Assembly: GCA_905221605.1 (NCBI GenBank)
Contig: CAJNDS010002751.1
Coordinates: forward strand, 230,538-294,537
Source of the DNA: Symbiodinium natans
Lineage: Eukaryota; Sar; Dinophyceae; Suessiales; Symbiodiniaceae
Direction: 5' to 3'
Length of the DNA: 64,000 bases
Numbering within the stretch: the first letter of the stretch is position 1; the number at the start of each line of letters is the position of its first letter. Position numbers and translations under genes: made by a program. Below are positions 38,242-48,525 of the stretch, in pieces. Below the pieces are notes generated by a model. It was given only the letters and a program-made list of their open reading frames with translations. It made no database searches and was not told the origin of the DNA.

Positions 38242-40106
38242 GCCCAGAGGGGGTGTGCCCAATGTAGGAGCTCGTCATATTCAGGGTCTCGCTTGGTCCT
38301 CCCTAAACCCTCGAACGTAGAACCTAAACCCTAAACCCTGCGGAGCGGGCCCCTGATGGTGTGTGTAGCGCGGGTGGCGAAACCCTACATCAACAACCCT
38401 AAACCCTAAACCCTAAACCGTAAGCCCTAAACCCTAAACCCTAAACCCTAAACCCTAAACCCTAAACCCTAAACCCTAAACCCTAAACCCTAACCCCTAA
38501 ACCCTAAACCCTAAACCCTTAACCCTTAACCCTTAACCCTCAACCCTAAACCCTAAACCCTAAACCCTAAACCCTACACCCTAAACCCTAACCCTAAACC
38601 CCATAGCCCCTTGTACTGTAGAGCTCCTCGCTTGAATGATCGAGAGCGTAGATCTGGCGTGCCTCGCCATGCTTGTCCGAGCGATCGGTTCAAAATATTT
38701 GCCTGAAAACCCTAAACCCTAAACCCCAAACCCTGGAATCCCGAGCTAAACTCATAAGGGGGCATTCACCAGATTTCGGCGCTTTGTCATCAGAGGCGCT
38801 TCGGTATATCCCCAGAAGAAATGTGAGCATGGGTCCCTAAGACCTATCGGGGTTTCGAGCCCACCTCTCTTGCGAACCAACCCTATGCTGCCGCAAAGCT
38901 TCCGGTCCCTGCCGAATGTGCAGAATGTAGCCCTACACCTTTAAACCCCTAAAGCTCATGGTTCGAAACGCTTTTGGGTAGGCACGTACGTATGTACGTA
39001 CGCATGTACTCCAAGTTTTTTGGCCGTCCCCCAACTCACACATGGCAGGTGCTGATATGCGTCGGGCCCTGTATAGTTGCTCTGTGCAGCCGCTACTACC
39101 CTATGCGGCTTGCCGAGCCCGATGTACCAATAAGGCCCCCGCCAGATGTACCACCATCCAAGAGCCTGCCAAAGCACGTTCGACCCAGGTTGGGGAAATG
39201 TGTTCCCAGAATAGACAACCAAACGCCCGGAATGGTCAAGAGCCCTTCAGAAGAAGCCATCCCGAATGAACGCTAGACCCTAAACACTTCAACTCCAGAG
39301 CCCTGATTTCAAGCCGTCCTCATCCCATTATCCATGCAAATCCCTTGACAAGGCGTCGTTGCTGCCAAAATCACCCACAGAAGCCCAAATACTCAGTTGC
39401 AGATTCTCAGGACATTCCTCAGCAGCTCCCGGGCGACCCGCACAGCTTGAATGATACAAAACCAACACTGCAACTCCATCCGAAGCTGGGTGCTACCTGA
39501 GGAGCGCCACGATGAGCTGCGAAGGCACGCCGGCTCCCCAGCACGGTCATTAGGACAATAAGGTTGTTCTCGAAATTGTGGGCCTTTCTGGTCCAGATGT
39601 TTTGGGGGCTCCCGTTTACGAAGCCATATATGCCATGTATATGTAGATATATACACGTACACATATTATAGTTTTTTGTTTGAAACTAGATGGTTTGTTT
39701 ACATGATGTATTGGCATACGCTTCTTTACCATTATGCTCATATTTGTGTGTACTGATGCATTAAGACAAATCTTTTTATGTTTATGTTTAGCACCCTAAA
39801 CCCTAGACCCTAAACCCTAGACCCTAAACCCTAAACCCTAAACCCTAAACCCTAAACCCTAAACCCTAAACCCTAAACCCTAAACCCTCAACCCTCAACC
39901 CTAACCCCCCCCCCCCCCCCCAATCATAGTGCTGATGGACCAGGAGGTCCCGCTCTACAACCTGAGCCCCACACCCGCAAGTTTAGGTTTTAGGGTTTAG
40001 GGTTTAGGGTTTAGGGTTTACGGTTTAGGGTTTAGGGTTTAGGGTTTAGGGTTTAGGGTTTAGGGAGTCCCAAACTTATCCTTCAAGGGTTTAGGGTTAG
40101 GGTTTA

Positions 40107-40203
40107 CCTGAGACTCTCTTTACCTACCGTTAAGTGGAAACTACCCCTTAAATTAGGTGGTAGAACCCATCAAACAGTAGGTAAAGAGAGTCCCAGGTAG
40201 GGC
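40107..40203. mobile_element. hairpin element, family C
   Basis: ACCTGAGACTCTCTTTACCTAC and GTAGGTAAAGAGAGTCCCAGGT form long inverted arms around a short loop. Copies at 43437-43514 and 63224-63318 have the same arms, and diverged ones lie at 17359-17469, 36763-36838, 43735-43786 and 50985-51194. Confidence 0.75.
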
Positions 40204-41037
40204 TTCAACTGATGCTCTGGGTCTGGATTCAACACGGTTTCAACTCCAAACATGTCCCTCAGCACAGGCAGAGCGCAGGAGTCCTGACATTTTGGGGACG
40301 ACGGGTCTAGGTTTGTGGCCCAAAGCCTTTGTACCCTAAACCCGAAACCCTTCTCTCTCTACTGGAGCGAACTTGAGTGAGAATACTTTGTACTTTGGAT
40401 TAGAAGGTATATTCCTTGTGCGGTATCTCCAGCAGGATTCCTTTTATTTCAGGTCTACCCCTTAATGTTCGACTGAACTAGCGAGTATCCTTGACTGCCA
40501 TGAGCAGGAGTGAGAGGCGAAAACAACCCCAAACCCTAAACCCATGTTGGCTTGGGGTTGAGGTTTTAGGGTCTAGGGCTTTGGGATTTAGGGTTTAGCA
40601 GTTAGGGTTCAGGCGAGTTGGTCCCGGTGATGTGCTGGTTCTCGCCAAATAAGCCCATGTTGCAGTTTGGGCTTTTGGGGGCCTGCGAATCTGACCTCCG
40701 AGGTCACTGAGGCTTGCCGCAAGCGGCCCGGCCTAGAGTTTTTAAGGAAGAATTGATTTAGGGCTCTTGGGGGTTTAGGGTGCAGGCTTTCCCTTCATAG
40801 AGGAGAAACTAGATGTTTCGTAAGTGTGTATTCCTTGTTTCAGGGGTGCCCCTAGTTAATATGTATGCACTAAGGTGTATGCCTCAGTTTGGGGCTGTGT
40901 TGGCCTCTCTGCGTGCGTTCTTGTGACCCTTCCTGGTTCTCTTGGGGGTGCAGGGTGTTGCTGAGCGGAGCTAAACCCTAAACCCTATACCCTAAACCCT
41001 AAACCTCTCCTACCATATAATTATAAACCTTAATGGT

Positions 41038-41313
41038 ATTCGTGGGCAAGGCCCAAGTATTCGTGGGCAAGGCCCAAAGATTCGTGGGCAAGGCCCAAAT
41101 ATTCGTGGGCAAGGCCCAAAATCCGGATTTTGGGCCTTGCCCACGAATTTTTGGGCCTTGCGCACGAATTTTTGGGCCTTGCCCACGAATTTCTGGGGTT
41201 GTTGGTTCGTGGGCAGGCAAGGCCCAAATATTCGTGGGCAAGGCCCAAATATTCGTGGGCAAGGCCCAAGTATTCGTGGGCAAGGCCCAAAAAATCGTGG
41301 GCAAGGCCCAAGG
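41038..41313. repeat. 21-bp array in mixed orientation with a 48-bp perfect palindrome
   Basis: Unit ATTCGTGGGCAAGGCCCAAGT, itself partly self-complementary. Four units run forward, about three run in reverse from a centre at 41124/41125, then five more run forward. Positions 41101-41148 are a perfect palindrome around TCCGGA. Because the unit is 21 bp, several frames on both strands stay open; these are not genes. Confidence 0.92.
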
Positions 41314-43436
41314 CCCACAATGCCCTTGAGACCCTAAACCGTTGAGCCCCTAAACCCTTGAGACCCCAAACACTTGAGACCCTAATTAGGGTTTCAGGGC
41401 CTCAAGGCCTGGCGTTTAGGGTTTCAGGGCCTCAAGGGTGGCCCAAGGCATGGCGTTTAGGGTTTCAAGGCCTCAGGGCCTGTGTTTAGGGTTCCAGGGC
41501 CCAGCGTTTAGGGTTTCAAGGCTTCAGGGTCATTTTTCGATTTTAAAGGCAAAATAATCTTCAGAGACCCCCCCTTGCCTCGAACTCCGACCCCCCCCAT
41601 GAGCGAAAATTTGCTTCCAAAAGCACCCCAAATGGGGGGGACCCCAGGCTTTTTTTTCCTTCTTTTTTCCTTCGTTTTTTCATTTTTTAACATTTTTTTC
41701 AAGGTTTGAGCCTCAGTTTAGGATTTCAAGACCTCAAAGCCTCGCGTGGTTTAGTATCTCCACCTCCTCGTTTGTTAGGTGGAAGTCATTCATTTTGTTA
41801 TTGAACCATCCAAAAAAAGAAGAATTTTTTTATTTCTTAATGTTATGGGAACTTCGGGTGGGTGGGTATTTTTCGATGTTCTAAACACAGAGCCTAAACG
41901 AGAAACTGCTCGACCAGGAGCTCTTAAACCCTAAACCCTAAACCCTAATAGAAGTTAGAAGGCTTGTCCTGGACCCTGTAGTTTGGGGCTTCGGGTTATG
42001 AGCCTCCGATCTTAGCCTTGTCCATTTTTAGGTCCACCTATTAGCATTTGCAGAGCAGCTGGCAAACAACAGGGCACTGGACTTGAGGGTTTCAGGGTTT
42101 TAAGGGTTGAGGGCTTTGGGTTTAGGGTTTAGGGTTTAGGGTTTAGGGTTTAGGGTTTAGGGTTTAGGGTTTAGGGTTTAGGTAGTCTCTAGTTGAACCA
42201 GACCGATCTGTGAGAGTCGAAGCCCTACCTTACAAACTCCAAACCTGCATTTTCGTAGGCTGTGAAAATCACACCCCTTCATAGGGTTCTTAGGGATTTT
42301 TAAGGGAACCTACACAAAAGAGGAGGTTTTGGGTTCTTAAGGTCAACTCTAAACCCTGTCCGACGAGCTCGAAGCCTTGTTTTGTTTCTTTAGAGGCTCC
42401 GCAAATGAGGAGGAACCCCTGAAAGAGTCCCAAGCCCGTAAACCCATAAACCCTGAAGGGCTTAGGGGGAGCCGAATTTCAAGAGCTACCCATAAACCCA
42501 TAAACCCATAAAGCCATAAACCCATAAACCCCTAAACCCTAAACCCTAAACCCTAAACCCTAAACCCTAAACCTGTGCCAGGATGACGGCGTCTTTTGCC
42601 AAAGAGCTGGACCCCCCAGATGGTGGAAATGTTCATGGTGGCCAAGGATGATGATTAGGGCTCATTTTCAGGGCTTAGGGGGCTTCGGACTTAGGGTTTA
42701 GGGTTTAGGGTTTGGGGTAGGGCTTAGGGATTAGGGCTCATTTTTAGGGCTTCGGGTTTAGGGTTTGTGGTAGGGCTTCGGGTTTATTAGGGTTTAGAGG
42801 GTTTAGGGTCCCTCTTGATCCGGTTTTGGATGTAGGATTGTGAGACAACACATCAACCCTCAGCCGCAAGAAACGCCAGACTGCCCAAGCACCCCCCCCC
42901 CCCCTCAAAAAAAAAAAAAAACGAGTTGCAACATGTTTATCTAGGTTGGCCTTCGGGATATCCGTACTTGGGGAATGAGTTTCACCGGAACATCGCTGCG
43001 ATGTTGTGCAGGGTCGGGGGTTTAGGGTGAGGAGAGCCATAGACTGGACATTGGTTCTGCTTGTCTGTTTGTCGAACCTTGGGCTTAGTGCTTCGGGTTT
43101 AGGGTTTAAGGTTTAACGTTTAGCGTTTAGGGTTTAGGGTTTAGGGTTTAGGGGTTAGGGTTTGGAGTTGAGGACAAAGGGTAGCAGAAGGCTCCTAAAC
43201 CCTAAGCCCCAAAGTCTCGCCTGGAGGGCTGCCAACAGGGAATCTTGGCTCATGCCGCGTGCAGTGTGTGACGGGACGAGGGCTGCCTTGCTAGGCCGTT
43301 TTGGGTTTATAGGGTTCAGGGTTTAGGATTTAGGGTTTAGGGTTGAGTACGTAAAGCTAATCAAGTCGTGCATGACGCTTCTTCTGGTATCCCCTCCCAG
43401 TCCAGAGACACAAACAAAGGTGTAGGGCGCAGGGTT

Positions 43437-43514
43437 TACCTGGGACTCTATTTACCTCCCCTTCATGGGTAGGCACAACCCATGAGACTGTAGGTAAATA
43501 GAGTCCCAGGTAGG
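43437..43514. mobile_element. hairpin element, family C
   Basis: ACCTGGGACTCTATTTACCT...GTAGGTAAATAGAGTCCCAGGT, 78 bp, almost entirely stem. The compensating change (CTATTT with AAATAG) against the 40107 copy (CTCTTT with AAAGAG) keeps the arms paired. Confidence 0.75.
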
Positions 43515-45561
43515 GTTTAGGGTGCTAAACCCTAAACCCTAAACCCTAAAGCAATCTGAAGCAGCCCCTGCAGAGCCCAAGGTCTGATCAGAAGGTGCCC
43601 GACTTAGTTTTCAGGAGTTTAGGGCTTGGGGCTTAGGGGTTTCAAGATGCGGTGCGCTGTTGCTGGTCGGATTGCTGACTGGCTGTCTCCTTTCCTGGAC
43701 TCCCTTGGCCAAGAGGCTTATGGGTTAGACTTGCTAATGAAGGGGTAGCTACTACTAGACTGTAGGTAGATAGAGTCCCAGGTAGACCCTAAACCCTAAA
43801 CCCTAAACCCTAAACCCTAAATCCTAAACCTATAACGGCCAAATGGCCAAAACGGTTATGGCAAGAGAGATGAACTCTCGGCCGGCGACGTGTCTTTGTT
43901 TTGTCCGGAGCTGGCCCTGCTAGCAGAACTAGGCCCGTCGGGTGTAGGGTTTAGGGTTTAGGGTTTAGGGTTTAGGGACTCTAAATAACCCTGAACCCTA
44001 AACCCTAAGGCCACAGCTGAGGCTCTTGAAACATGCCCTACCCCCACAAGACTTCGCGAACACCGGCTCAATCCTTCTTAGTAGAGAGCAAACAGACCCC
44101 ACAGCCCGTGCGAGGCAAGCCAGCGTTTGGGAGTTAGTAAAAAGGGCAAGCCCAAAAATTATGGGTCCATGTGATTTGTGTGAAGGAATCCGTTTGGGGT
44201 TCCCTGACTTCTTCCTGAATGCTTCAACCTTTTCGCAAGATCAATGCCCAGACCGCCAAAACCCCGAAACCCTTTATCTCGACGGCCCTCGCGATTCACA
44301 GGGCTTGTATGGGTTAGGGTGATTTAGTTGGTCCAACGTTTAGGGTTTGGGGATGTCAACCAGAGAACGGGGCCCATGGGTTCAGGGTTAGCCACCTGTA
44401 CACAATCCGTGAACTCTGGCACAGCCACTCGCAAGGTGCTCGCGGCCCGGAATCTTGGGTTGCAGTTGAGAATCCTAGATTCTTTGGTTTGAGGGCCACT
44501 GTGGTGTTCTCCGCGATTCTGCCCGAAACCCTAACGGCTAAACCCTGAACCCTAGCCGTAGCGGCTGTACAATAAAGCGGCCATTCATGTACGGAACCAA
44601 AGTTGGCCGGTTTAGGGTTTAGGGTTGATGGTTTTGGGTTTAGGGAAAGGGCTAAGTAGTGTGTACCTAGGTTGGATAGGGGTTGACTTGTTGAATGGTC
44701 AATCTGCCCGAATGCAGTTGTATTTTGATTGCAATCTTGCAATCCCTCCTTCTCCCTCCCTCCTTCTCCCTCCCTCCTCCCTCCCTCCTTCTCCCTCCCT
44801 CTCTCTCTCTCTCTCTCGCTCTCTCTGTCTCTCTCTGTCTCTCTCTGTCTCTCTCTCTCTGTCTGTGTCTGTGCGCTAGAATTCCACTTACAGGGCAGTG
44901 AAATATCAAAGCCTGGCGTTTAGGATTCAGGGTGCGCAACAAAGAGTGTGATACAGCACATGGTTTCAGAGTCTATCTGGCTCTTGCTCTTCAGTCCACG
45001 TGCCTCCAAGACTATCTCGAGACCCTAAACCCTAAACCCTAAACCCTAAACCCTAAACCCTAAACAGCAACCAAGGATCGACGACGTGATGCAAAGGCTG
45101 ACAGCCCTGAAGGCCATGCATTGTTTACTTTCGGGGTTTAGGGTTTAGGGTTTAGGGTTTAGGGTTGACAATTACCAGGACCCAGACTAGCCCTCATTCA
45201 CTTTTTTAGGGTTTTCGGTTCCCTTCTAAGCCCCTCTGAGCCAAAAAGGGCACCCTTCTCATGCCTCGGTTGCTCTTTAGAATGTCAACATCAGGGTCCC
45301 TTTTTGGATACCCTAGATATTCGGGGGGCCCGCCTTACAGTAAGGACCCCCACCAACACAGAGAAGTGATCATGGAAGCCCTAAACCCTAAGCCCTCTTT
45401 CCCGACTGAGACCTTCCGAAGCCTGTCCCTGCCATGCGAGTGTCAGTATAGGATTCTCGGGCTTACAGGGCACCCAGATCCCCCAAAACCCTAAGCCCTG
45501 AAGCCGCAAAGCCCTAAAACCCTAACCCCAAACCCTCAACCCTAAACCCTAAAGCCCCAAC

Positions 45562-45672
45562 ACCCCAAACCCTAAAACCCTAAAACCCTAAAACCCTAAA
45601 ACCCTAAAACCCTAAAACCCCAAAACCCTAAAACCCTAAAACCCTAAAACCCTAAAACCCTAAAACCCTAAA
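45562..45672 (-). repeat. CCCTAAAA (8-bp) variant array
   Basis: About 13 units of the octamer in C-strand orientation, the complement of the TTTTAGGG array at 29 kb. Confidence 0.85.
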
Positions 45673-45702
45673 CCCTCAACCCTCAACCCTTTGTCCATGC
45701 AG

Positions 45703-45792
45703 GTTAGGGCCGAGACTTTGGACGGCCGCTTCATGGCATTTGGCGAGCGCATGGATGCCACTCGCGAAGTGGAGGCCTCTGCCTTGTGTAAG
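45703..45792 (+). CDS. coiled-coil exon of an unknown gene
   Basis: Preceded by ATGCAG and followed by AAG|GTTTGGGG. Reads VRAETLDGRFMAFGERMDAT and REVEASALCK. Amphipathic helix, similar in flavour to exons at 55037, 55671 and 57611. Confidence 0.5.
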
Positions 45793-45927
45793 GTTTGGGG
45801 TTTGGGGTTTGGGGTTTGGGGTTTGGGGTTTGGGGTTTGGGGTTTGGGGTTTGGGGTTTGGGGTTTGGGGTTTGGGGTTTGGGGTTTGGGGTTTGGGGTT
45901 TGGGGTTTGGGGTTTGGGGTTTGGGGT
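45793..45927 (+). repeat. TTTGGGG array beginning at a splice donor
   Basis: About 19 nearly perfect TTTGGGG units directly after an exon end; the first unit supplies GTTTGG as donor. TTTAGGG units follow. Confidence 0.85.
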
Positions 45928-46380
45928 TTAGGGTTTAGGGTGTAGGGTTTAGGGTTTAGGGTGTAGAGTGTAGGGTTTAGGGTTTAGGGTGTAGGGTTTA
46001 GGTTTTAGGGTTTAGGGTACCTTATTGGGGTCCTTCTTATAGAGGATTTGGGGGTCCATATTTAGGGCCCCTTATTTTCGTAAACCCTCATGTAAGGTTT
46101 GGGGTTTAGGGTTTAGGGCTGAGGGTACATCATCGGGGTCCTTACTAGAAGGGAATCCTACGAGTTTGAAGGGTCTATTTTCGGGGTCCCGTGTTTTCGT
46201 AAACCCCCCCAGAATATCAGGTTCAGGAATCCTAAGAAGGGTCCTAGGTCCTAGATATTAACCCTAAACCCTAAGCCCTAAGCCCTAAACCCTAAACCCT
46301 GAACCCTAAACTCTAAACCCTAAACCCTAAACCCTAAACCCTACACCCTACACCCTAAACCCTAAACCCTAAACCCTGAG

Positions 46381-46411
<31 letters not shown>

Positions 46412-47035
46412 CTGAACCCTGAACCCTGAACCCTAAACCCTAAACCCTAACCCTAAACCTAAGCCCTAAGCCCTAAGCCCTAAACCCTAAACCCTAAACC
46501 CTAAACACAAGGAAGTGTTTGAGTTGGGCTCGGGTTTGCTGTCTGCAGGCATGAGAGCCGAAACCCAACTCCCTAAACCCTCCACCACTGTTGGTGGAAA
46601 GAGATGGAGCTGAGCAACCATGGATTTGGGGTTTAGGGTTTAGGGTTTAGGGTTTAGGGTTTAGTCAAAAGGGTTTAGGGTTTAGGGTTTTGGCTTAACC
46701 CTATAAACCCCAATCCCTAAGGTGCACACGTCCTACCATGTGGCGACGTCCGCAGGGACGAATTTTCTTCCTAGGCTGCAAACCTGTAGTGTGTGGCGAG
46801 ATGGGTTTAGGGTTTAGGGTTTAGGGTTTAGGGTTTAGGGTTTAGGGTTTAGGATTTAGGGTTTAGGGTTTAGGGTTTAGGGAACATGCTGAAGCTCAGA
46901 CTGATTGTGCTGCCGAAGCCCCGAGCTGACTGTGGGCTCGCGGTTAGACGGTTGGCAAAAAAGTCGCCCTAAACCCTAAACCCTCAAAAAACAAACTGCC
47001 TAAAGCCTAAACCCCAAACCGGAAAAACGCGTGCA
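45928..47035. other. host DNA with telomere-type arrays
   Basis: Arrays in both orientations (45927-46018, 46259-46377, 46802-46882), a 24-A run at 46381-46404 inside a C-strand array, and two similar stretches near 46018-46080 and 46126-46205 (GGGGTCCTTCTTA..., TTTTCGTAAACCC) that look like two copies of one element. No gene seen. Confidence 0.5.
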
Positions 47036-47101
47036 GGTGCGAGGACAAGCATACACGGCCACAGATCTCACTGACCGGCTCGAGGCCTGCATTTCTTTAC
47101 C
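47036..47101 (+). CDS. exon-like segment before two introner-like elements
   Basis: After GCAG the frame VRGQAYTATDLTDRLEACIS is open and coding-like, and ends where the family B element begins. Function unknown. Confidence 0.4.
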
Positions 47102-47213
47102 TAGGATGCCCAGTAGTACCCTTATTCCCTTTTTGGTAGGTTTAGGTTCCCTTATAAGCCCCTTTAAGCAAAAAAGGGCACCCTTTTTCATCCTAGGTTA
47201 CTGGGCAACCTAG
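47102..47213. mobile_element. introner-like element, family B
   Basis: Inverted ends TGCCCAGTAGTACCC and GTTACTGGGCA; closely matched to the copy at 27859-27968. Confidence 0.7.
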
Positions 47214-47221
47214 TTACTCGG

Positions 47222-47355
47222 CTTAGTAGCCCAGCGGTGCCCTTTTTACCCCTTTTTTGGGTGGTTGGGGTTCAGGGTTTGGGGTTTGGGGTTTAGGGTT
47301 CCCCTTATGAAGTAGCCAAGTGTACTTACTATAATACGGTTTCTGGGCTACCGAG
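47222..47355. mobile_element. introner-like element, family A
   Basis: Inverted ends TAGTAGCCCAG and CTGGGCTACCGAG, less than 10 bp from the previous element. It contains a TTTGGGG/TTTAGGG tract between the arms. Confidence 0.68.
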
Positions 47356-48525
47356 CTAGGGGCTCAGTTTTTTTGAGTTTGGGGTTTAGGGTTCGGGGGG
47401 TTTAGGGTTTCGAGTTTAGGGATAAAGGTTGGGAGGCGGGGGTGGGAGGGTTTAAATGCTACCATGAAAGGGAGAGAGTGCTTGGGGTTAAGGAAGCCAG
47501 GCTGTCGTCAAGGAACCTCAATTGTAGCAGTTCTAACTATGCATAGCAGGGTTTATGGGGATTGGCGAAGTCACTCAGATTCCTGCTTGCTAGAGCCTGA
47601 CAAAAAAGCATGATCTGGGTTGCTGATGAGGACTTTGTTTTGTTTAACCACATTAGGCATATGGAGTAGTTGATCTGGGCTTCTTCTTATGGTAACCCTA
47701 AACCCTAAACCCTACAGTAAACCCTAAACCAGTGGGGGGTGGGGGGGGGTGGGGGGCTTGGGGGGCTTGGGGGGGCTTGGGGGGGCTTGGGGGGGCTTGG
47801 GGGGGCTTGGGGGGGCTTGGGGGGGGAAACCTCCTTAAGAACCAACAAGAATACCCTCTTTTTTTCGGGCCCTGGGTTTAGGGTGGGCCACTGCCCTGCG
47901 TACATCTTTCCTCCGCAGCCATATATGAAAAGTCGAGGGCTCGGCCATTCTCTGGAAGCACGACCCAGCCTTAGTGGCCGCGTGAGTACACTCTCCACTT
48001 TTTTGGTGTACAATCACAATCCCCTATAGGACTCCTTGGGGCTTATGAACTCAGCAACTAAGATATCGTAGCTTTAGGGCCCAAACATGGACCCTCAACC
48101 CTAAGCCCTAAACCCTAAACCCTAAACCCTAAACCCTAAACCCTAAACCCTAAACCCTAAACCCCTTAGGGAATGCACCCCAAGATGTATGAATTGAGCT
48201 AACCCCACCAGTGCCTTTAGAGGCCTCCCGACGTCGAGTCACAGGAGTGAACTATATCCCCTTTGGGAATCATTTTTAGACTTGTTCATATAAAACCCAA
48301 GAGGATATTAAAACATGTTATTCTTATTAAGGTTCTAAGGGGAGTATAGTGAATGGTTGGTGAGTTGGAGTGGTTGCTTGGCTTGGGAAGTTCGGCCCTC
48401 TGATGCTACCCCTCCCCCCTACAACACCCCTACTTGCGCGAAGCCAGTTCGGCTACAATTCGCGGAGCCCATGTGCTTGTCAGCGCGCCCGTGCTCGCAA
48501 AATTGCTTGCAGCTTCGGAATTTAC
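47356..48525. other. region upstream of the PDZ gene
   Basis: Contains a GGGGGCTTG tandem repeat (about 47755-47822), an exon-like piece near 47913-47980 (KSRGLGHSLEARPSLSGR) followed by a family K element (about 47982-48062), a CCCTAAA array (48104-48160), and a family G element (48258-48349). The 5' exons or leader of the PDZ gene may lie here. Confidence 0.4.

Larger units (their letters stand above)
38242..45702. other. repeat-rich host DNA between the sulfatase and downstream exons
   Basis: Contains long CCCTAAA arrays (38394-38600, 39794-39905, ending in a C17 run), G-strand arrays (39989-40065, 42118-42182), family C hairpin elements, the 21-bp palindromic array, a CT-rich microsatellite (about 44750-44865) and a CCCTAAAA array (45562-45672). 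The frame at 38974-39276 (LICVGPCIVALCSRYYPMRL and a Pro-rich tail) is open and might be an exon, but both strands are open there. No gene is firmly supported. Confidence 0.45.

Noticed and set aside
41010-41345. Several overlapping open frames of 66-102 residues on both strands
   Set aside because: They are produced by a 21-bp repeat without stops in several frames; the translations are simple repeats.
44625-44942. Open frames over the CT-rich stretch
   Set aside because: Low-complexity microsatellite (CTCT/CTGT) translated as Ser/Leu or Arg/Glu runs.
45691-45945. Frames with repeated GFGVWGL peptides
   Set aside because: Translation of the TTTGGGG array; only the first 90 bp (45703-45792) look coding.
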